Positions 8,394-17,782 of a DNA stretch of 64,000 nucleotides are shown here, one piece after another. The stretch comes from Microbacterium sp. Nx66 (GTDB taxonomy: Bacteria; Actinomycetota; Actinomycetes; Actinomycetales; Microbacteriaceae), in assembly GCF_904066215.1 (NCBI RefSeq), contig NZ_LR880474.1, positions 2,728,001 through 2,792,000 on the forward strand. Direction: 5' to 3'. Numbering within the stretch: position 1 is the stretch's first letter; every line of letters begins with the position of its first letter. The position numbers and the translations under genes are program-made. A model generated the notes under the pieces. That model made no database searches and was not told where the DNA came from. It saw only the letters and a list, made by a program, of their open reading frames with translations.

Positions 8394-9941
8394 TCAGACC
8401 TCCGAGTCCGCTGTGACGGGCACCGCGATGGACTCCGTGAGCGCCTGCTCGTAGCGTCGCTGCCGGCGCCGCAGCCACAGCCCGCCGGCGATGAGCAGCG
8501 CGAGGATGACGTAGGCGACCGCGGAGAACGGCTGCGCGATGAGCGTCGTCAGGTCGCCCTGGCTGAGCTGCAGCGCACGACGGAGCTGCTCCTCCCCCAT
8601 CGGCCCCAGGATCATGCCCACCACCAGCGGCGCCACCGGGAATCCGTACCGCCGCAGGAAGTAGCCCAGGACGCCGATGATGAGCAGGATGAGGATGTCG
8701 ACGACCGCGAAGTTCAGCGCGTACGCCCCGAAGGCGGCGAACAGGAGGATGCCGGCGTACAGGTACGGCCGCGGGATCTGCAGGAGCTTCACCCACATGC
8801 CCACCAGGGGCAGATTCAGCACGAGCAGGATCACGTTGCCGATGTAGAGGCTCGCCACCAGCGCCCAGACGAGGTCCGCCTGTCCGGCGAACAGCTGCGG
8901 CCCGGGCTGCAGGCCGTAGGTCTGGAACGCGGTGAGGATGATCGCCGCCGTCGCCGTCGTCGGCAGGCCCAGCGTCAGCAGCGGCACGAGCACGCCCGCG
9001 GCGGCCGCGTTGTTCGCCGACTCCGGGCCCGCGACACCCTCGATGGCCCCGCGGCCGAACTCGTCCTTGCGGCGCGAGAGCTTGCGCTCGGTGGCGTAGG
9101 ACAGGAAGGTCGCCACGTCGGCCCCGCCGGCCGGGATCGTGCCGATCGGGAATCCGATGGCGGTGCCGCGGAGCCAGGGCTTCCACGAGCGGCGCCAGTC
9201 GTCCTTCGTCATCCAGCTGCGCCACCCTCGGGAGACGGGGATCACGTCGATCGCGCCGTGCCGCAGGCGGGCCGCGACGTAGAGCGTCTCGCCGACGGCG
9301 AAGAGCCCGACGGCCACGAGCACCACGTCGATGCCGTCCGCCAACGGGAGCAGGCCGAGCGTGTAGCGCTGCTGCCCCGAGAGCCAGTCGGTGCCGACCA
9401 GGCCGAGGAACAGACCGACGCCGAGCGACAGCAGGCCCCGCGAGACGGAGGACCCCATGAGCGCGCCGACCGTCACGAAGGCCACGACGATGAGAGCCAC
9501 GTAGTCGGCCGGCCCGAGGTTCACGGCGAACTGCGCGAGTACCGGGGCGAGCAGCGTCAGGCCGACGGTCGCCAGGGTGCCCGCGACGAACGACCCGAGC
9601 GCCGCGGTGGCCAGGGCCGCCGCTCCCCGACCGAGCTTGGCCATCTTGTTGCCCTCGATCGCCGTCACGATCGACGACGACTCCCCCGGTGTGTTCAGGA
9701 GGATGCTCGTGGTCGACCCGCCGTACATTCCGCCGTAGTAGATCCCGGCGAAGGTGATCAGGGCGGCGGCCGGTTCCAGCGTGTAGGTGAGCGGCAGGAG
9801 CAGGGCGACGGTCATCGCCGGCCCGATGCCCGGAAGGACGCCCACGGCGGTGCCGATCAGCACGCCGAAGAAGGCGAAGACGAGGTATTGGGGCTGCAGC
9901 GCGGTCGCGAACCCCTCGAGGAGCAGACTCCAGCTGTCCAT
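8394..9941 (-). CDS. tctA: Tripartite tricarboxylate transporter large membrane subunit TctA
   Basis: 515 residues, about 12 membrane segments. It shows the family blocks [42 protein letters not shown] and [29 protein letters not shown] segments. With TctB and TctC it forms a secondary tricarboxylate (citrate-type) importer driven by an ion gradient. ATG 9941 gives a TGATG overlap with tctB; the longer in-frame reading has no support. Confidence 0.93.
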   Translation of the reverse strand: MDSWSLLLEGFATALQPQYLVFAFFGVLIGTAVGVLPGIGPAMTVALLLPLTYTLEPAAALITFAGIYYGGMYGGSTTSILLNTPGESSSIVTAIEGNKMAKLGRGAAALATAALGSFVAGTLATVGLTLLAPVLAQFAVNLGPADYVALIVVAFVTVGALMGSSVSRGLLSLGVGLFLGLVGTDWLSGQQRYTLGLLPLADGIDVVLVAVGLFAVGETLYVAARLRHGAIDVIPVSRGWRSWMTKDDWRRSWKPWLRGTAIGFPIGTIPAGGADVATFLSYATERKLSRRKDEFGRGAIEGVAGPESANNAAAAGVLVPLLTLGLPTTATAAIILTAFQTYGLQPGPQLFAGQADLVWALVASLYIGNVILLVLNLPLVGMWVKLLQIPRPYLYAGILLFAAFGAYALNFAVVDILILLIIGVLGYFLRRYGFPVAPLVVGMILGPMGEEQLRRALQLSQGDLTTLIAQPFSAVAYVILALLIAGGLWLRRRQRRYEQALTESIAVPVTADSEV

Positions 9942-10501
9942 CAGAACATCCTTCCCAACCAGCCGAGCGCCGGTCCCCACGGGAGCGACAGCCCGAGCAG
10001 ACCGCCGAACACGACCTGCACGACCAGCGCGATGATCACGCCGATGAGGAGCGCCATCCACCAGCGCCGCGCACCGAGCGCCCAGGCGACGCCGCCGAAC
10101 AGCAGGGCCGCGGCGGGTGCCCAGCCGAGCGGTTCGATGAGGAGCAGGTGCGCGACCACCAGCGCCATGATCTTCACGAGCGTCAGCCAGTCGGTCGGGA
10201 GGCTCTGATCGACGTCCTCTCCGTCCTCCGGCACACCGCGGTGTCCGCGGAAGATGCTCACGACGACGGCGAGCGACGAACCGAGCAGCAGCACGGAGAC
10301 GAACAGCGGGAAGACCGTAGGCCCCACCTGGCCGCCTGCGGGCACATGGATGGTGAAGACCCCGGCGAACGCGAACACGCCGAGGGCCACCATGAGCAGG
10401 GCGAAGACGAGCTCCCCCCGCGGGAGGGACGCGACGAGGCGTGCGGACCGACGGGCGTCGGTCCGCACCTCCTCGCCGGGTCCGGAAGACCCGGTCGTCA
10501 T
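9941..10501 (-). CDS. tctB: Tripartite tricarboxylate transporter small membrane subunit TctB
   Basis: 186 residues with four predicted membrane segments after a short charged cytoplasmic N-terminus. The size, topology and position between tctC and tctA are those of TctB. It begins one base after the tctC stop and overlaps tctA (TGATG), so the three are one operon. Confidence 0.9.
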   Translation of the reverse strand: MTTGSSGPGEEVRTDARRSARLVASLPRGELVFALLMVALGVFAFAGVFTIHVPAGGQVGPTVFPLFVSVLLLGSSLAVVVSIFRGHRGVPEDGEDVDQSLPTDWLTLVKIMALVVAHLLLIEPLGWAPAAALLFGGVAWALGARRWWMALLIGVIIALVVQVVFGGLLGLSLPWGPALGWLGRMF

Positions 10502-10502
10502 C

Positions 10503-11522
10503 TCAGCCGACCAGCCCGATGTTCTGCAGCGTCGTGGTGACCTCGGCGATGTTGCCGTCCAGGAACTCGTCGAACTCCGCGCCCGTGAGGAACGCGTCCG
10601 CCCACCCCCGCGTCTCCAGCTCGTCCTTCCACGCGTCGGACGCCTCCAGCTCGGTGACGAGGCGCTCGAGCTCCGCGCGCTCGGCGTCGCTGAGCCCGCC
10701 CGGAGCGATCACACCGCGCCAGTTGGTGAGCACGACGTCGTATCCGGAGTCGGTGATCGTGTCGACGTCCGGCAGCTGTGTGACCGGCTCCTCCGACGAG
10801 ACAGCGAGGGCCTTCATGGTCCCGGCCTCGATGTGCTGCAGGAACTCGCCGACACCGGAGATGCCCGCCGAGACCTTGCCGCCGAGGATCAGCGACGTCG
10901 CCTCGCCGCCGCCCGAGTTGGGCGTGTAGTTCAGCTTCTCGGCGATCTCCGCGCCGTCGAGCCCTGCCTCCTCGAGCAGCAGCCCGGCGAGGATGTGATC
11001 GGCTCCTCCCGCGGAACCGCCGGTGATCGTGACCTCCTGGCCCTTGTCCACGACATCCTCGACGAGGTCTTCCAGAGTGTCGTACTCCGAGTCGGCGGGC
11101 ACGACCACGACGAGCGGTTCATCCGTGAGCCGGGCGATCGGTGTCATGTCCTCGATGCGCACGGCGGAGGCGTTGGTCTCCACCGCTCCCACCATCACGA
11201 GGCCCATGACCATGAGCGTGGCCGGGTCCTTCTCGTTGGCGAGCTGTGCGAGGCCGACCGTGCCGCCCGCGCCGCCGACGTTGGTGACGGGCGCCGAGCC
11301 GACGATGTCCTCCTGCGTGAGCAGCTGCGACAGGGCCCGGCCCGTCTGGTCCCACCCTCCGCCCGGGTCGGCGGGGACGACGATGTTCACGTCGGTGATG
11401 GCGACCGCCTCATCGCCGCCGTCCGAGCCGGCGGCTCCGCCGTCGGTCGTCGAGCACGAGGTGAGGACGAGGGCGGTCGCGGCGACGGCCGCGGCGAGAG
11501 TCCCGATGCGGGCATGATTCAT
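10503..11522 (-). CDS. tctC: Tripartite tricarboxylate-binding lipoprotein TctC (Bug family)
   Basis: 339 residues. The signal peptide has lipobox LVLTSC (Cys about 23), so this is an anchored binding protein. NIVVPADPGGGWDQTGR is the typical Bug N-terminal ligand loop, and VTNVGGAGG and TGGSAGGADH are further ligand-contact motifs of the family. First gene of the tct operon; ATG 11522 follows AGGAGG. Divergent from the sensor-regulator gene at 11683, its probable controller. Confidence 0.92.
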   Translation of the reverse strand: MNHARIGTLAAAVAATALVLTSCSTTDGGAAGSDGGDEAVAITDVNIVVPADPGGGWDQTGRALSQLLTQEDIVGSAPVTNVGGAGGTVGLAQLANEKDPATLMVMGLVMVGAVETNASAVRIEDMTPIARLTDEPLVVVVPADSEYDTLEDLVEDVVDKGQEVTITGGSAGGADHILAGLLLEEAGLDGAEIAEKLNYTPNSGGGEATSLILGGKVSAGISGVGEFLQHIEAGTMKALAVSSEEPVTQLPDVDTITDSGYDVVLTNWRGVIAPGGLSDAERAELERLVTELEASDAWKDELETRGWADAFLTGAEFDEFLDGNIAEVTTTLQNIGLVG

Positions 11523-11596
11523 GGCGCTCCTCCTTGAGCGTTCGGATGCAATCCGTCCACTGTCGAGGCGCAGATGCGCACGCTCAACCTTCGGAA

Positions 11597-11629
11597 ACCA
11601 TTGGTCGCGTTCCGTAACTATTGGTCGCG
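11597..11629. promoter_or_regulatory. Two direct repeats 20 bp apart in the tctC / regulator intergenic region
   Basis: AACNATTGGTCGCG occurs at 11596-11609 and 11616-11629, a spacing of exactly 20 bp, or two helical turns. The repeats lie between two divergent genes, tctC and the sensor-regulator. CitB/DpiA-type HTH proteins bind direct repeats, so these are likely operator half-sites. Binding is inferred. Confidence 0.6.
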
Positions 11630-11682
11630 AACACCTCTGCCGGCGGCTCGCGGCCCGGGAACCCAGCCGGGAGAATGGGACC

Positions 11683-12903
11683 GTGGCCTCGAAGATGACG
11701 CTCCGCGTGCAGCTGCTCGCGCTGCAGGCGCTGATCGTGTTCCTGGTGACCCTCGGCACCGGCATCGCCGCCGGAGCGTTCCAGGAGAACGCGCTCCGCG
11801 AGGCCTACAAGGACCGCATGCAGGCGGTCGCCCAGTCCGTCGCCGCGCTCCCCGTCGTCCTCGACGCCTTCGACGACGAGGATCCGGCCGCCGCCATCCA
11901 GCCGGTCGCCGAGGTCATCCGCGAGGCCTCCGACCTCGCCTACGTGGTGGTCGCCAACGACGAGGGCATCCGATACTCGCATCCGAACACCGACCGCATC
12001 GGGGAGCGGGTGTCCACCGACCCGTCGATCCCGCTGGGCGGGGAGATCTTCGTGGGCACGCAGACCGGCACGCTCGGGACGTCGTGGCGGGTGAAGGTGC
12101 CCATCCGCGACGAGGACGGCGCGGTGATCGGCACGGCCTCGGTCGGCATCCTGGAGTCGGAGCTGAACGAGGAGTTCACCAGCAACCTCGTGGGACTCAT
12201 CTCCGCCATGCTCGCTGCGGCGGTGCTCGGGGTCTTCGGCGCCGCGTGGGTGACGTCGTTCATCCGTCGCCGCATCTACCGTCTCGAGCCGCACCAGATC
12301 GCGGCGCTCGTCAAGAACCAGGAGACGACCCTGCACGGGCTGAGCGAAGGCGTCGTGACGGTGGACGGGGCCGGGCGGATCACCCTGGTCAACGACGCGG
12401 CCGCACGATTCCTCGGTCGCGATGCCGCCGACCTCGACGGCGCTGCCGCGGACGAGGTCCTCGGCACCGAGCTCGCCACGGTGCTCCGCGAGGGCGAGGC
12501 CGCGGGACGCCCCGTGATCGTCGGCTCGCATGTGCTCGTCGCCCGGAGCACGGCGTCCGGGAACGGCTCCGCCGATGTGGGGGCGACGCTCCTGCTCCGC
12601 GACCACACCGAGCTGCACGACGTCGTTCGCCGGGTCGAGGCGGCCGACGCCATCATCGCCTTCCGGGAGCGCTACGGCCTCCCGAAGGGTCTGAGCGCGG
12701 AGACGCTGGAGCGGGTCTCAGCGGCCCTCGCGGCTCGGCCCGACGCCTCGGCGACCGAGATCGGCGACGACCTGGCCATCTCCCGCGTCAGTGCCCGCCG
12801 CTACCTGGAGCACCTCGCGGCGACCGGACAGGCGGTGCGCTCGCTGGACTACTCCACGAAGGGACGGCCGGGGGCACGCTACCGGATCACCGCCCCTCGA
12901 TGA
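11683..12903 (+). CDS. CitA-like membrane sensor fused to a CitB-like DNA-binding domain, without kinase or receiver
   Basis: 406 residues from GTG 11683 (ATG 11695 is an alternative). Membrane segment 1 is about 11-33, the extracellular Cache-type sensor (motif YVVVANDEGIRYSHPNTDRIG) about 34-165, membrane segment 2 about 167-194, and the PAS domain about 205-310, ending in the CitA-type LLLRDHTELHDV. At about 313-326 the sequence passes directly into the C-terminal helix-turn-helix of CitB/DpiA response regulators (FRERYGLPKGLSAETLERV, ISRVSARRYLEHL). The His-containing dimerisation helix, ATPase and receiver Asp are absent. It looks like an in-frame deletion between a citA and a citB gene. 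It is divergent from tctCBA and probably regulates it from the membrane. Confidence 0.85.
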   Translation: MASKMTLRVQLLALQALIVFLVTLGTGIAAGAFQENALREAYKDRMQAVAQSVAALPVVLDAFDDEDPAAAIQPVAEVIREASDLAYVVVANDEGIRYSHPNTDRIGERVSTDPSIPLGGEIFVGTQTGTLGTSWRVKVPIRDEDGAVIGTASVGILESELNEEFTSNLVGLISAMLAAAVLGVFGAAWVTSFIRRRIYRLEPHQIAALVKNQETTLHGLSEGVVTVDGAGRITLVNDAAARFLGRDAADLDGAAADEVLGTELATVLREGEAAGRPVIVGSHVLVARSTASGNGSADVGATLLLRDHTELHDVVRRVEAADAIIAFRERYGLPKGLSAETLERVSAALAARPDASATEIGDDLAISRVSARRYLEHLAATGQAVRSLDYSTKGRPGARYRITAPR

Positions 12904-12907
12904 ACGA

Positions 12908-12943
12908 CGAAGCCCGCCACCCCGGAAGGGGCGGCGGGCTTCG
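12908..12943. terminator. Bidirectional terminator hairpin between the regulator and rplQ
   Basis: Perfect 11-bp stem CGAAGCCCGCC / GGCGGGCTTCG with an inner CCCC/GGGG stem. It sits between two convergent genes, five bases after the regulator stop and 16 bp from the rplQ stop. There is no U-tract, which is common for actinobacterial terminators. Confidence 0.75.
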
Positions 12944-12958
12944 TGGGGAGAGAGGTCC

Positions 12959-13531
12959 TTACTCGGACTTCTTCTCGACAGCGTCCTCGGCGGCGGCCTC
13001 AGCGGCCTCGCCCTCGGCCTGCGACTCGGCGCCGGCCTCGGCAGCCGTGTCGTCGGCAGGGGTCTCGTCCGCGGGAGCCTCGACGGTCTCCTCGGCGGGA
13101 GCCTCCTCGGCGGCGGGCTTCTCGTCCTTCGGAGCCGCGGCGGCCTTCTTGGTCGACTTCGCCTTCGGGGTGACGGGCTCGAGGACGAGCTCGATCACGG
13201 CCATGGGAGCGTTGTCGCCCTTGCGGTTGCCGACCTTGGTGATGCGCGTGTAGCCACCCTCGCGGTCCGCGACGAGCGGAGCGATCTCGTTGAACAGGAC
13301 GTGCACGACTTCCTTGTCACCGATGACCGACAGCACGCGACGGCGGGCGTGCAGGTCGCCGCGCTTGGCGAAGGTGATGAGGCGCTCGGCGAGCGGACGC
13401 AGGCGCTTGGCCTTCGTCTCGGTCGTCTTGATCGACTTGTGGGTGTACAGCGCAGCGGCGAGGTTGGCAAGCAGCAGGCGCTCGTGGGCGGGGCCGCCTC
13501 CGAGGCGGGGACCCTTGGTGGGCTTGGGCAT
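12959..13531 (-). CDS. rplQ: 50S ribosomal protein bL17 with long acidic tail
   Basis: 190 residues. Residues 1-about 120 are the bL17 core ([25 protein letters not shown]). The remaining 70 are low-complexity Ala/Glu/Asp/Pro, disordered and strongly acidic, unlike the basic tails of most ribosomal proteins. Last gene of the alpha operon, after rpoA. Confidence 0.97.
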   Translation of the reverse strand: MPKPTKGPRLGGGPAHERLLLANLAAALYTHKSIKTTETKAKRLRPLAERLITFAKRGDLHARRRVLSVIGDKEVVHVLFNEIAPLVADREGGYTRITKVGNRKGDNAPMAVIELVLEPVTPKAKSTKKAAAAPKDEKPAAEEAPAEETVEAPADETPADDTAAEAGAESQAEGEAAEAAAEDAVEKKSE

Positions 13532-13565
13532 AATCGTCTAACTCCTGGTCAGAAAGGGTCGGGTA

Positions 13566-14555
13566 TCAGAAGGACTCGTCTTCGCTGCCGCCGTAGAAGT
13601 GGGCGCCGTCGAAACCGGGCACCGAATCCTTGAGCGACAGACCGAGCGAGATGAGCTTGTCGCGCACCTCGTCGACCGACTTCTGGCCGAAATTGCGGAT
13701 GTTCATGAGCTGCGTCTCCGACAGGGCGACGAGCTCAGAAACGGTGTTGATGCCCTCACGCTTCAGGCAGTTGTACGAGCGGACCGACAGGTCGAGGTCC
13801 TCGATCGGCATCGACAGCTCGCTGGAGTTCACAGCCTCCACCGGCGCCGGGCCGATCTCGATGCCCTCGGCCTCGACGTTCAGCTCGCGGGCGAGACCGA
13901 ACAGCTCGGTGAGCGTCTTGGCAGCCGAGGCGACGGCGTCGCGCGGGCTGATCGCCGACTTGGTCTCGACGTCGAGGATGAGCTTGTCGAAGTCGGTGCG
14001 CTCACCGGCACGGGTGGCGTCGACGCGGTAGCTGACCTTGAGCACGGGCGAGTAGATCGAGTCGATCGGGATCTGACCGGCCTCGGCGTACTCGTTGCGG
14101 TTCTGCGTCGCGGAGACGTAGCCACGGCCGCGCTCGATGGTGAGCTCGAGCTCGAACTTGGCGGTGTCGTTCAGCGTCGCGATGACGAGCTCGGGGTTGT
14201 GCACCTCGACACCGGCCGGAGCCGAGATGTCGGCGGCGGTCACTTCACCGGCACCGGTCTTGCGGAGGTACGCGGTGATGGGCTCGTCGCGCTCGCTGGA
14301 GACGACCAGCTGCTTGATGTTGAGGATGATCTCGGTGACATCCTCCTTCACGCCGGGGATCGTGCTGAACTCGTGCAGCACACCGTCGATGCGGACGCTG
14401 GTGACAGCGGCACCGGGGATCGACGACAGCAGGCTGCGGCGCAGCGCGTTGCCGATCGTGTAGCCGAAGCCGGGCTCCAGAGGCTCGATGATGAACCGGC
14501 TCCGGTTCTCGACGATCTTTTCCTCGGTCAGTGTGGGACGCTGTGCAATAAGCAC
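13566..14555 (-). CDS. rpoA: RNA polymerase alpha subunit
   Basis: 329 residues. The N-terminal assembly domain (about 1-225) contains [30 protein letters not shown]. The C-terminal domain (about 250-315) contains [20 protein letters not shown], the helix-hairpin-helix surface that contacts UP elements and activators. It lies between rpsK and rplQ in the alpha operon, where dosage is tied to ribosome synthesis. Confidence 0.98.
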   Translation of the reverse strand: MLIAQRPTLTEEKIVENRSRFIIEPLEPGFGYTIGNALRRSLLSSIPGAAVTSVRIDGVLHEFSTIPGVKEDVTEIILNIKQLVVSSERDEPITAYLRKTGAGEVTAADISAPAGVEVHNPELVIATLNDTAKFELELTIERGRGYVSATQNRNEYAEAGQIPIDSIYSPVLKVSYRVDATRAGERTDFDKLILDVETKSAISPRDAVASAAKTLTELFGLARELNVEAEGIEIGPAPVEAVNSSELSMPIEDLDLSVRSYNCLKREGINTVSELVALSETQLMNIRNFGQKSVDEVRDKLISLGLSLKDSVPGFDGAHFYGGSEDESF

Positions 14556-14642
14556 TCTGTGTTCCTTTCGATCACATGCCCGCTATATGACATGTGGTGG
14601 GGTGAGGTCTTGAGTTGTGGAAGTCGATGCCCCACGCGGGGC

Positions 14643-14678
14643 GCCGAGCCGCTCGACCCGAAGGACGAGCGGCTCGGC
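14643..14678 (-). terminator. Intercistronic hairpin between rpsK and rpoA
   Basis: Perfect 13-bp stem GCCGAGCCGCTCG / CGAGCGGCTCGGC with a 10-base loop, starting 8 bp after the rpsK stop. It could attenuate rpoA-rplQ transcription or mark an mRNA processing point. The distance to rpoA (about 90 bp) leaves room for a separate rpoA leader. Confidence 0.65.
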
Positions 14679-14685
14679 ACACGCA

Positions 14686-15084
14686 TCAGACGCGGCGGCG
14701 CTTCGGCGGACGGCAGCCGTTGTGCGCCTGCGGGGTGACGTCCTGGATCGAACCCACCTCGAGGCCGGCGGCCTGCAGCGAGCGGATCGCGGTCTCGCGG
14801 CCGGAGCCCGGACCCTTCACGAGGACGTCGACCTTCTTCACGCCGTGCTCCGCAGCCTGGCGGGCAGCGGACTCCGCTGCCATGCCGGCGGCGTACGGGG
14901 TCGACTTGCGGGAGCCCTTGAAGCCCACGCCACCCGACGAGGCCCAGGCGATGACGGCGCCGGACGGGTCGGTGATCGAAACGATGGTGTTGTTGAACGT
15001 CGACTTGATGTGGGCCTGGCCCAGCGCGATGTTCTTCTTTTCCTTGCGGCGCGGCTTGCGCGCGGCGGCCTTGGGTGCAGCCAT
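14686..15084 (-). CDS. rpsK: 30S ribosomal protein uS11
   Basis: 132 residues with the uS11 signatures [35 protein letters not shown] and [20 protein letters not shown], ending in [11 protein letters not shown]. It forms part of the 30S platform that lines the mRNA exit channel. Alpha operon, downstream of rpsM. Confidence 0.98.
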   Translation of the reverse strand: MAAPKAAARKPRRKEKKNIALGQAHIKSTFNNTIVSITDPSGAVIAWASSGGVGFKGSRKSTPYAAGMAAESAARQAAEHGVKKVDVLVKGPGSGRETAIRSLQAAGLEVGSIQDVTPQAHNGCRPPKRRRV

Positions 15085-15114
15085 GAAAGTGTTCTCCTAG
15101 TCCCTGGCCGCTGC

Positions 15115-15489
15115 TTAGCGGGCCTTCTTCTTGCCGGCGACGGTGCGCTTCGGGCCCTTGCGGGTACGGGCGTTGGTCTTGGTGCGCTGACCGCGGACCG
15201 GGAGACCACGACGGTGGCGGATGCCCTCGTAGGAGCCGATCTCGACCTTGCGGCGGATGTCTGCGGCGACCTCGCGGCGCAGGTCACCCTCCACCTTGTA
15301 GTTGCCTTCGATGTAGTCGCGGAGGGCGACGAGCTGGTCGTCGCTGAGGTCCTTCACGCGGATGCTCTCGTCGATGTCGGTCGCCTTGAGGATCTCGACG
15401 GAGCGGGTACGGCCGACGCCGTAGATGTAGGTAAGGGCGATCACCACGCGCTTGTCGCGCGGGATGTCAACGCCGGCAAGACGTGCCAT
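15115..15489 (-). CDS. rpsM: 30S ribosomal protein uS13
   Basis: 124 residues starting [26 protein letters not shown] and ending in the basic [24 protein letters not shown] tail that reaches toward the P-site tRNA. uS13 sits in the 30S head and bridges to the 50S. Preceded by a repeat-bearing gap after rpmJ. Confidence 0.98.
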   Translation of the reverse strand: MARLAGVDIPRDKRVVIALTYIYGVGRTRSVEILKATDIDESIRVKDLSDDQLVALRDYIEGNYKVEGDLRREVAADIRRKVEIGSYEGIRHRRGLPVRGQRTKTNARTRKGPKRTVAGKKKAR

Positions 15490-15570
15490 GCGGTTCTCCT
15501 GGGTGTTGTGGAGGTGTGGAGCAGGATCGGTGCCCGGGCCTCCGCCCCGAGGTGTCAGCTCCGCGTCGTC

Positions 15571-15604
15571 CGACAGGCGGGAACCTGGGTTCCTGAGCCT
15601 GTCG
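15571..15604. repeat. Dispersed GAGCCTGTCGAAG-type repeat forming a hairpin (rpmJ-rpsM gap)
   Basis: CGACAGGC ... GCCTGTCG arms with inner GGAACC/GGTTCC pairing form an imperfect hairpin in the 190-bp gap between rpmJ and rpsM. The right arm reads CCTGAGCCTGTCGAAGGATC. It is one of six related copies in the ribosomal gene cluster. Confidence 0.75.
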
Positions 15605-15682
15605 AAGGATCGAAGCGTCTGATCCTGCCGTTTCGTATTGAGTTATGAGATTGCGAGAGCGGCGCTCACGCAGCGGGGGCGC

Positions 15683-15799
15683 TCAGCCCTGGCGCTGCTT
15701 GTGACGCGGGTTGCTCTTGCAGATCACCATGACGCGGCCGTGGCGGCGGATCACCTTGCAGTGGTCGCAGATCGGCTTGACGCTGGGGTTGACCTTCAT
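15683..15799 (-). CDS. rpmJ: 50S ribosomal protein bL36
   Basis: 38 residues beginning [20 protein letters not shown]. It keeps the zinc ligands Cys11, Cys14, Cys27 and His33, so it is the zinc-binding (C+) form. It lies between infA and rpsM, the standard actinobacterial order. It is too short for most ORF screens but the family match is clear. Confidence 0.96.
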   Translation of the reverse strand: MKVNPSVKPICDHCKVIRRHGRVMVICKSNPRHKQRQG

Positions 15800-15863
15800 G
15801 ATGTTTCCTGTTCGCTGTCTTCACCGGGCAGGCGCGAAGCCTGGGGTGTTACTTCTCGACCGA

Positions 15864-16085
15864 TCAGCGGTAGCGGTAGACGATGCGGCCGCGTGTCAGG
15901 TCGTAGGGGCTGAGCTCCACGACCACACGGTCCTCGGGGATGATGCGGATGTAGTTCTGCCGCATCTTTCCGGAGATCGTTGCCAGGACCTTGTGTCCGT
16001 TGCTGAGCTCAACGCGGAACATCGCGTTGGGGAGAGCCTCGGAGATCACGCCCTCGATCTCGATGACACCGTCTTTCTTAGCCAT
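15864..16085 (-). CDS. infA: Translation initiation factor IF-1
   Basis: 73 residues, a single S1/OB fold starting [20 protein letters not shown] and ending [10 protein letters not shown]-1 blocks the A site during initiation. It heads the infA-rpmJ-rpsM-rpsK-rpoA-rplQ operon. The ATG at 16085 gives the standard length; the longer in-frame reading enters the promoter region. Confidence 0.97.
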   Translation of the reverse strand: MAKKDGVIEIEGVISEALPNAMFRVELSNGHKVLATISGKMRQNYIRIIPEDRVVVELSPYDLTRGRIVYRYR

Positions 16086-16193
16086 AGCCTCGCTGACGCT
16101 TCTGCAGATCGGTCGATCTGCGGTGGGTGGGTGGTGTGCGGTACCGGGCCGGATCGGACACGCCGAACGCATGGCACAAGGCACCAAAGATCT

Positions 16194-16222
16194 ATGTTAT
16201 CCGACGACGCCCCATCCGGCAA
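16194..16222 (-). promoter_or_regulatory. Candidate promoter of the infA-rplQ operon
   Basis: On the minus strand TTGCCG (16217-16222) and TAACAT (16194-16199) are separated by exactly 17 bp, a fair sigma-A match. The -35 box lies inside the terminator hairpin of the DsbA-like gene. This gives a leader of about 100 bases before infA. Confidence 0.5.
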
Positions 16223-16242
16223 CTTGGCCGGACGGGGCGTCG
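16205..16242. terminator. Terminator hairpin after the DsbA-like gene
   Basis: A 9-bp outer stem CGACGCCCC / GGGGCGTCG continues, after a small internal loop, into CCGGC/GCCGG. It lies 17 bp after the dsbA-like stop. It overlaps the candidate infA promoter, so termination and initiation would share the same bases. Confidence 0.7.
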
Positions 16243-16258
16243 AGCGGATGGGCGGGTG

Positions 16259-16930
16259 TCAGCCGAGCAGGTCGGTGAACCGCTTCATGTCTTCCTGGTT
16301 CTGCAGGTCGAGGCGCTCTCCGTCGATCTCGACGGTCGGCGTGCCCTGGATGTCGTTGCTCTTCGCCTGTGCGGCGCCGAACTTGCGGTACGTCTCGTCC
16401 GTGATGCAGGACACGACGTCGTCGCCCGCGCCGACCTGCGTGGCGAACTCGGCGAGCTGTTCGTTCGTCAGGCCGGGGGTGTTCTCCGCCGGCTGGTTCT
16501 CGAACAGGACCTTGGCGTAGTCGAAGTACAGGTCGGAGTCCGACTCGGCGACGCAGAACGCCGCGCCGGCCGAACGGGAGGAGAACTCGGTGCCCTGCGA
16601 GAAGCGGTCGAGGATCGCGATGGGGTGCTGCTCGAGCGTGATCTCCCCGCTCTGGGCCTTCGCCTCGAGCGCCGCACCGAACTGGTCCTCGAAGGACTTG
16701 CAGACCGGGCACTGGAAGTCGAGGAAGACCGACACGGTCGTGTCTCCGTCGCCCATGGAGACGGAGCCGGCCTCGGCGTCGAAGTTGTCGCTGGCGGACG
16801 GGGTGGCGCCGGGAGACGTCGCCTGGTTGTTGAGGAACACCACGAGTCCGCCGAGGGCCACCAGGACCACGACGACGGCGATGGAGACGCCGATCGCGAA
16901 CCAGTTGGTGTTGCTCTTCGCCGCTGCCAT
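16259..16930 (-). CDS. Membrane-anchored DsbA-family thiol-disulfide protein
   Basis: 223 residues. One membrane segment lies at about 11-33, then a short linker and a thioredoxin fold with redox motif CPVC (about 74-77) in VSVFLDFQCPVCKSFEDQ. A DsbA-type helical insert follows, with further cysteines. The catalytic domain would face outside and oxidise or isomerise exported proteins. Its start overlaps the map stop by one base, so it rides on the spc transcript. Confidence 0.88.
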   Translation of the reverse strand: MAAAKSNTNWFAIGVSIAVVVVLVALGGLVVFLNNQATSPGATPSASDNFDAEAGSVSMGDGDTTVSVFLDFQCPVCKSFEDQFGAALEAKAQSGEITLEQHPIAILDRFSQGTEFSSRSAGAAFCVAESDSDLYFDYAKVLFENQPAENTPGLTNEQLAEFATQVGAGDDVVSCITDETYRKFGAAQAKSNDIQGTPTVEIDGERLDLQNQEDMKRFTDLLG

Positions 16931-17781
16931 TACTTTCCGATCTCTCGAGGCTCGACCCCGAACGGGGCGAGTCCGGCTCTTCCACCATCGGGCGCGGTGA
17001 GCACCCAGATGCCCCCATCATGCAGGGCGACGCTATGTTCCCAATGTGAGCCGTCGGTGCCGTCGACCGTGGTGACCGTCCAGTCGTCGTCCTCCACGAA
17101 CGTCGCCTCACCCCCGGCGGTGACCATCGGCTCGATGGCGAGCACGAGTCCCGGCTTCACGTCTGCACCGCGGTCGGGCGTGCGGTAGTTGAAGACGCTG
17201 GGCGCCTCGTGCATCTTCCGACCGATGCCGTGACCGACGTACTCGCGGAGGATGCCGTAGGGCTCGCCGCTCACGGCGGACGGCCCCTGCGCCTCGATGT
17301 AGTCCTGGATCGCGGCGCCGATCTCGTCGATCGAGGACGCCGAGGCCATCGCGGCGATCCCCGCCCACATCGACCCCTCCGTCACACGCGAGAGCTCCTC
17401 ACGGCGGGCCACGAGCTCAGGGTGTTCGGGATCCGGGACGACGACGGTGATCGCGCTGTCCCCGTTCCAGCCCTCGAACTGGGCTCCGCAGTCGACCGAG
17501 ACGATGTCGCCGGGCTGGAGGACCCGCTCCCCCGGGATGCCGTGCACGACCTGCTCGTTGACCGAGACGCAGATCGTGTGGTGATACCCCTTGACGAGCT
17601 GGAAGTTCGACTCCGCACCCCGCTGCAGGATGGCGCGGTTCGCGGCGGCGTCGAGCTCGATCGTCTTCACCCCCGGCTTGATGAGGGCGCGGACGGCGTC
17701 CAGGGCCTCGGCGGTGATGAGGCCGGGTTCGACCATGGCTCGTAGCTGAGCCGGGGTCTTGTAGATCGAGCGGCGGAACAT
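16930..17781 (-). CDS. map: Methionine aminopeptidase, type I
   Basis: 283 residues. The pita-bread fold and dinuclear metal site are visible: Asp in VSVDCGAQFEGWNGDSA, His in GHGIGRKMHEAP, Glu in LAIEPMVTAGG and Glu in SHWEHSVAL. It removes the initiator methionine from nascent proteins. The ATG at 17781 lies one base after the adk stop. It follows secY-adk, as in other actinobacteria. Confidence 0.96.
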   Translation of the reverse strand: MFRRSIYKTPAQLRAMVEPGLITAEALDAVRALIKPGVKTIELDAAANRAILQRGAESNFQLVKGYHHTICVSVNEQVVHGIPGERVLQPGDIVSVDCGAQFEGWNGDSAITVVVPDPEHPELVARREELSRVTEGSMWAGIAAMASASSIDEIGAAIQDYIEAQGPSAVSGEPYGILREYVGHGIGRKMHEAPSVFNYRTPDRGADVKPGLVLAIEPMVTAGGEATFVEDDDWTVTTVDGTDGSHWEHSVALHDGGIWVLTAPDGGRAGLAPFGVEPREIGK

Positions 17782-17782
17782 C

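Noticed and set aside
11574..13253. A 559-codon plus-strand ORF overlapping the sensor-regulator
   Set aside because: It is the next frame of the same strand, rich in Arg/Pro/Gly. The true frame has clear membrane, PAS and HTH segments.
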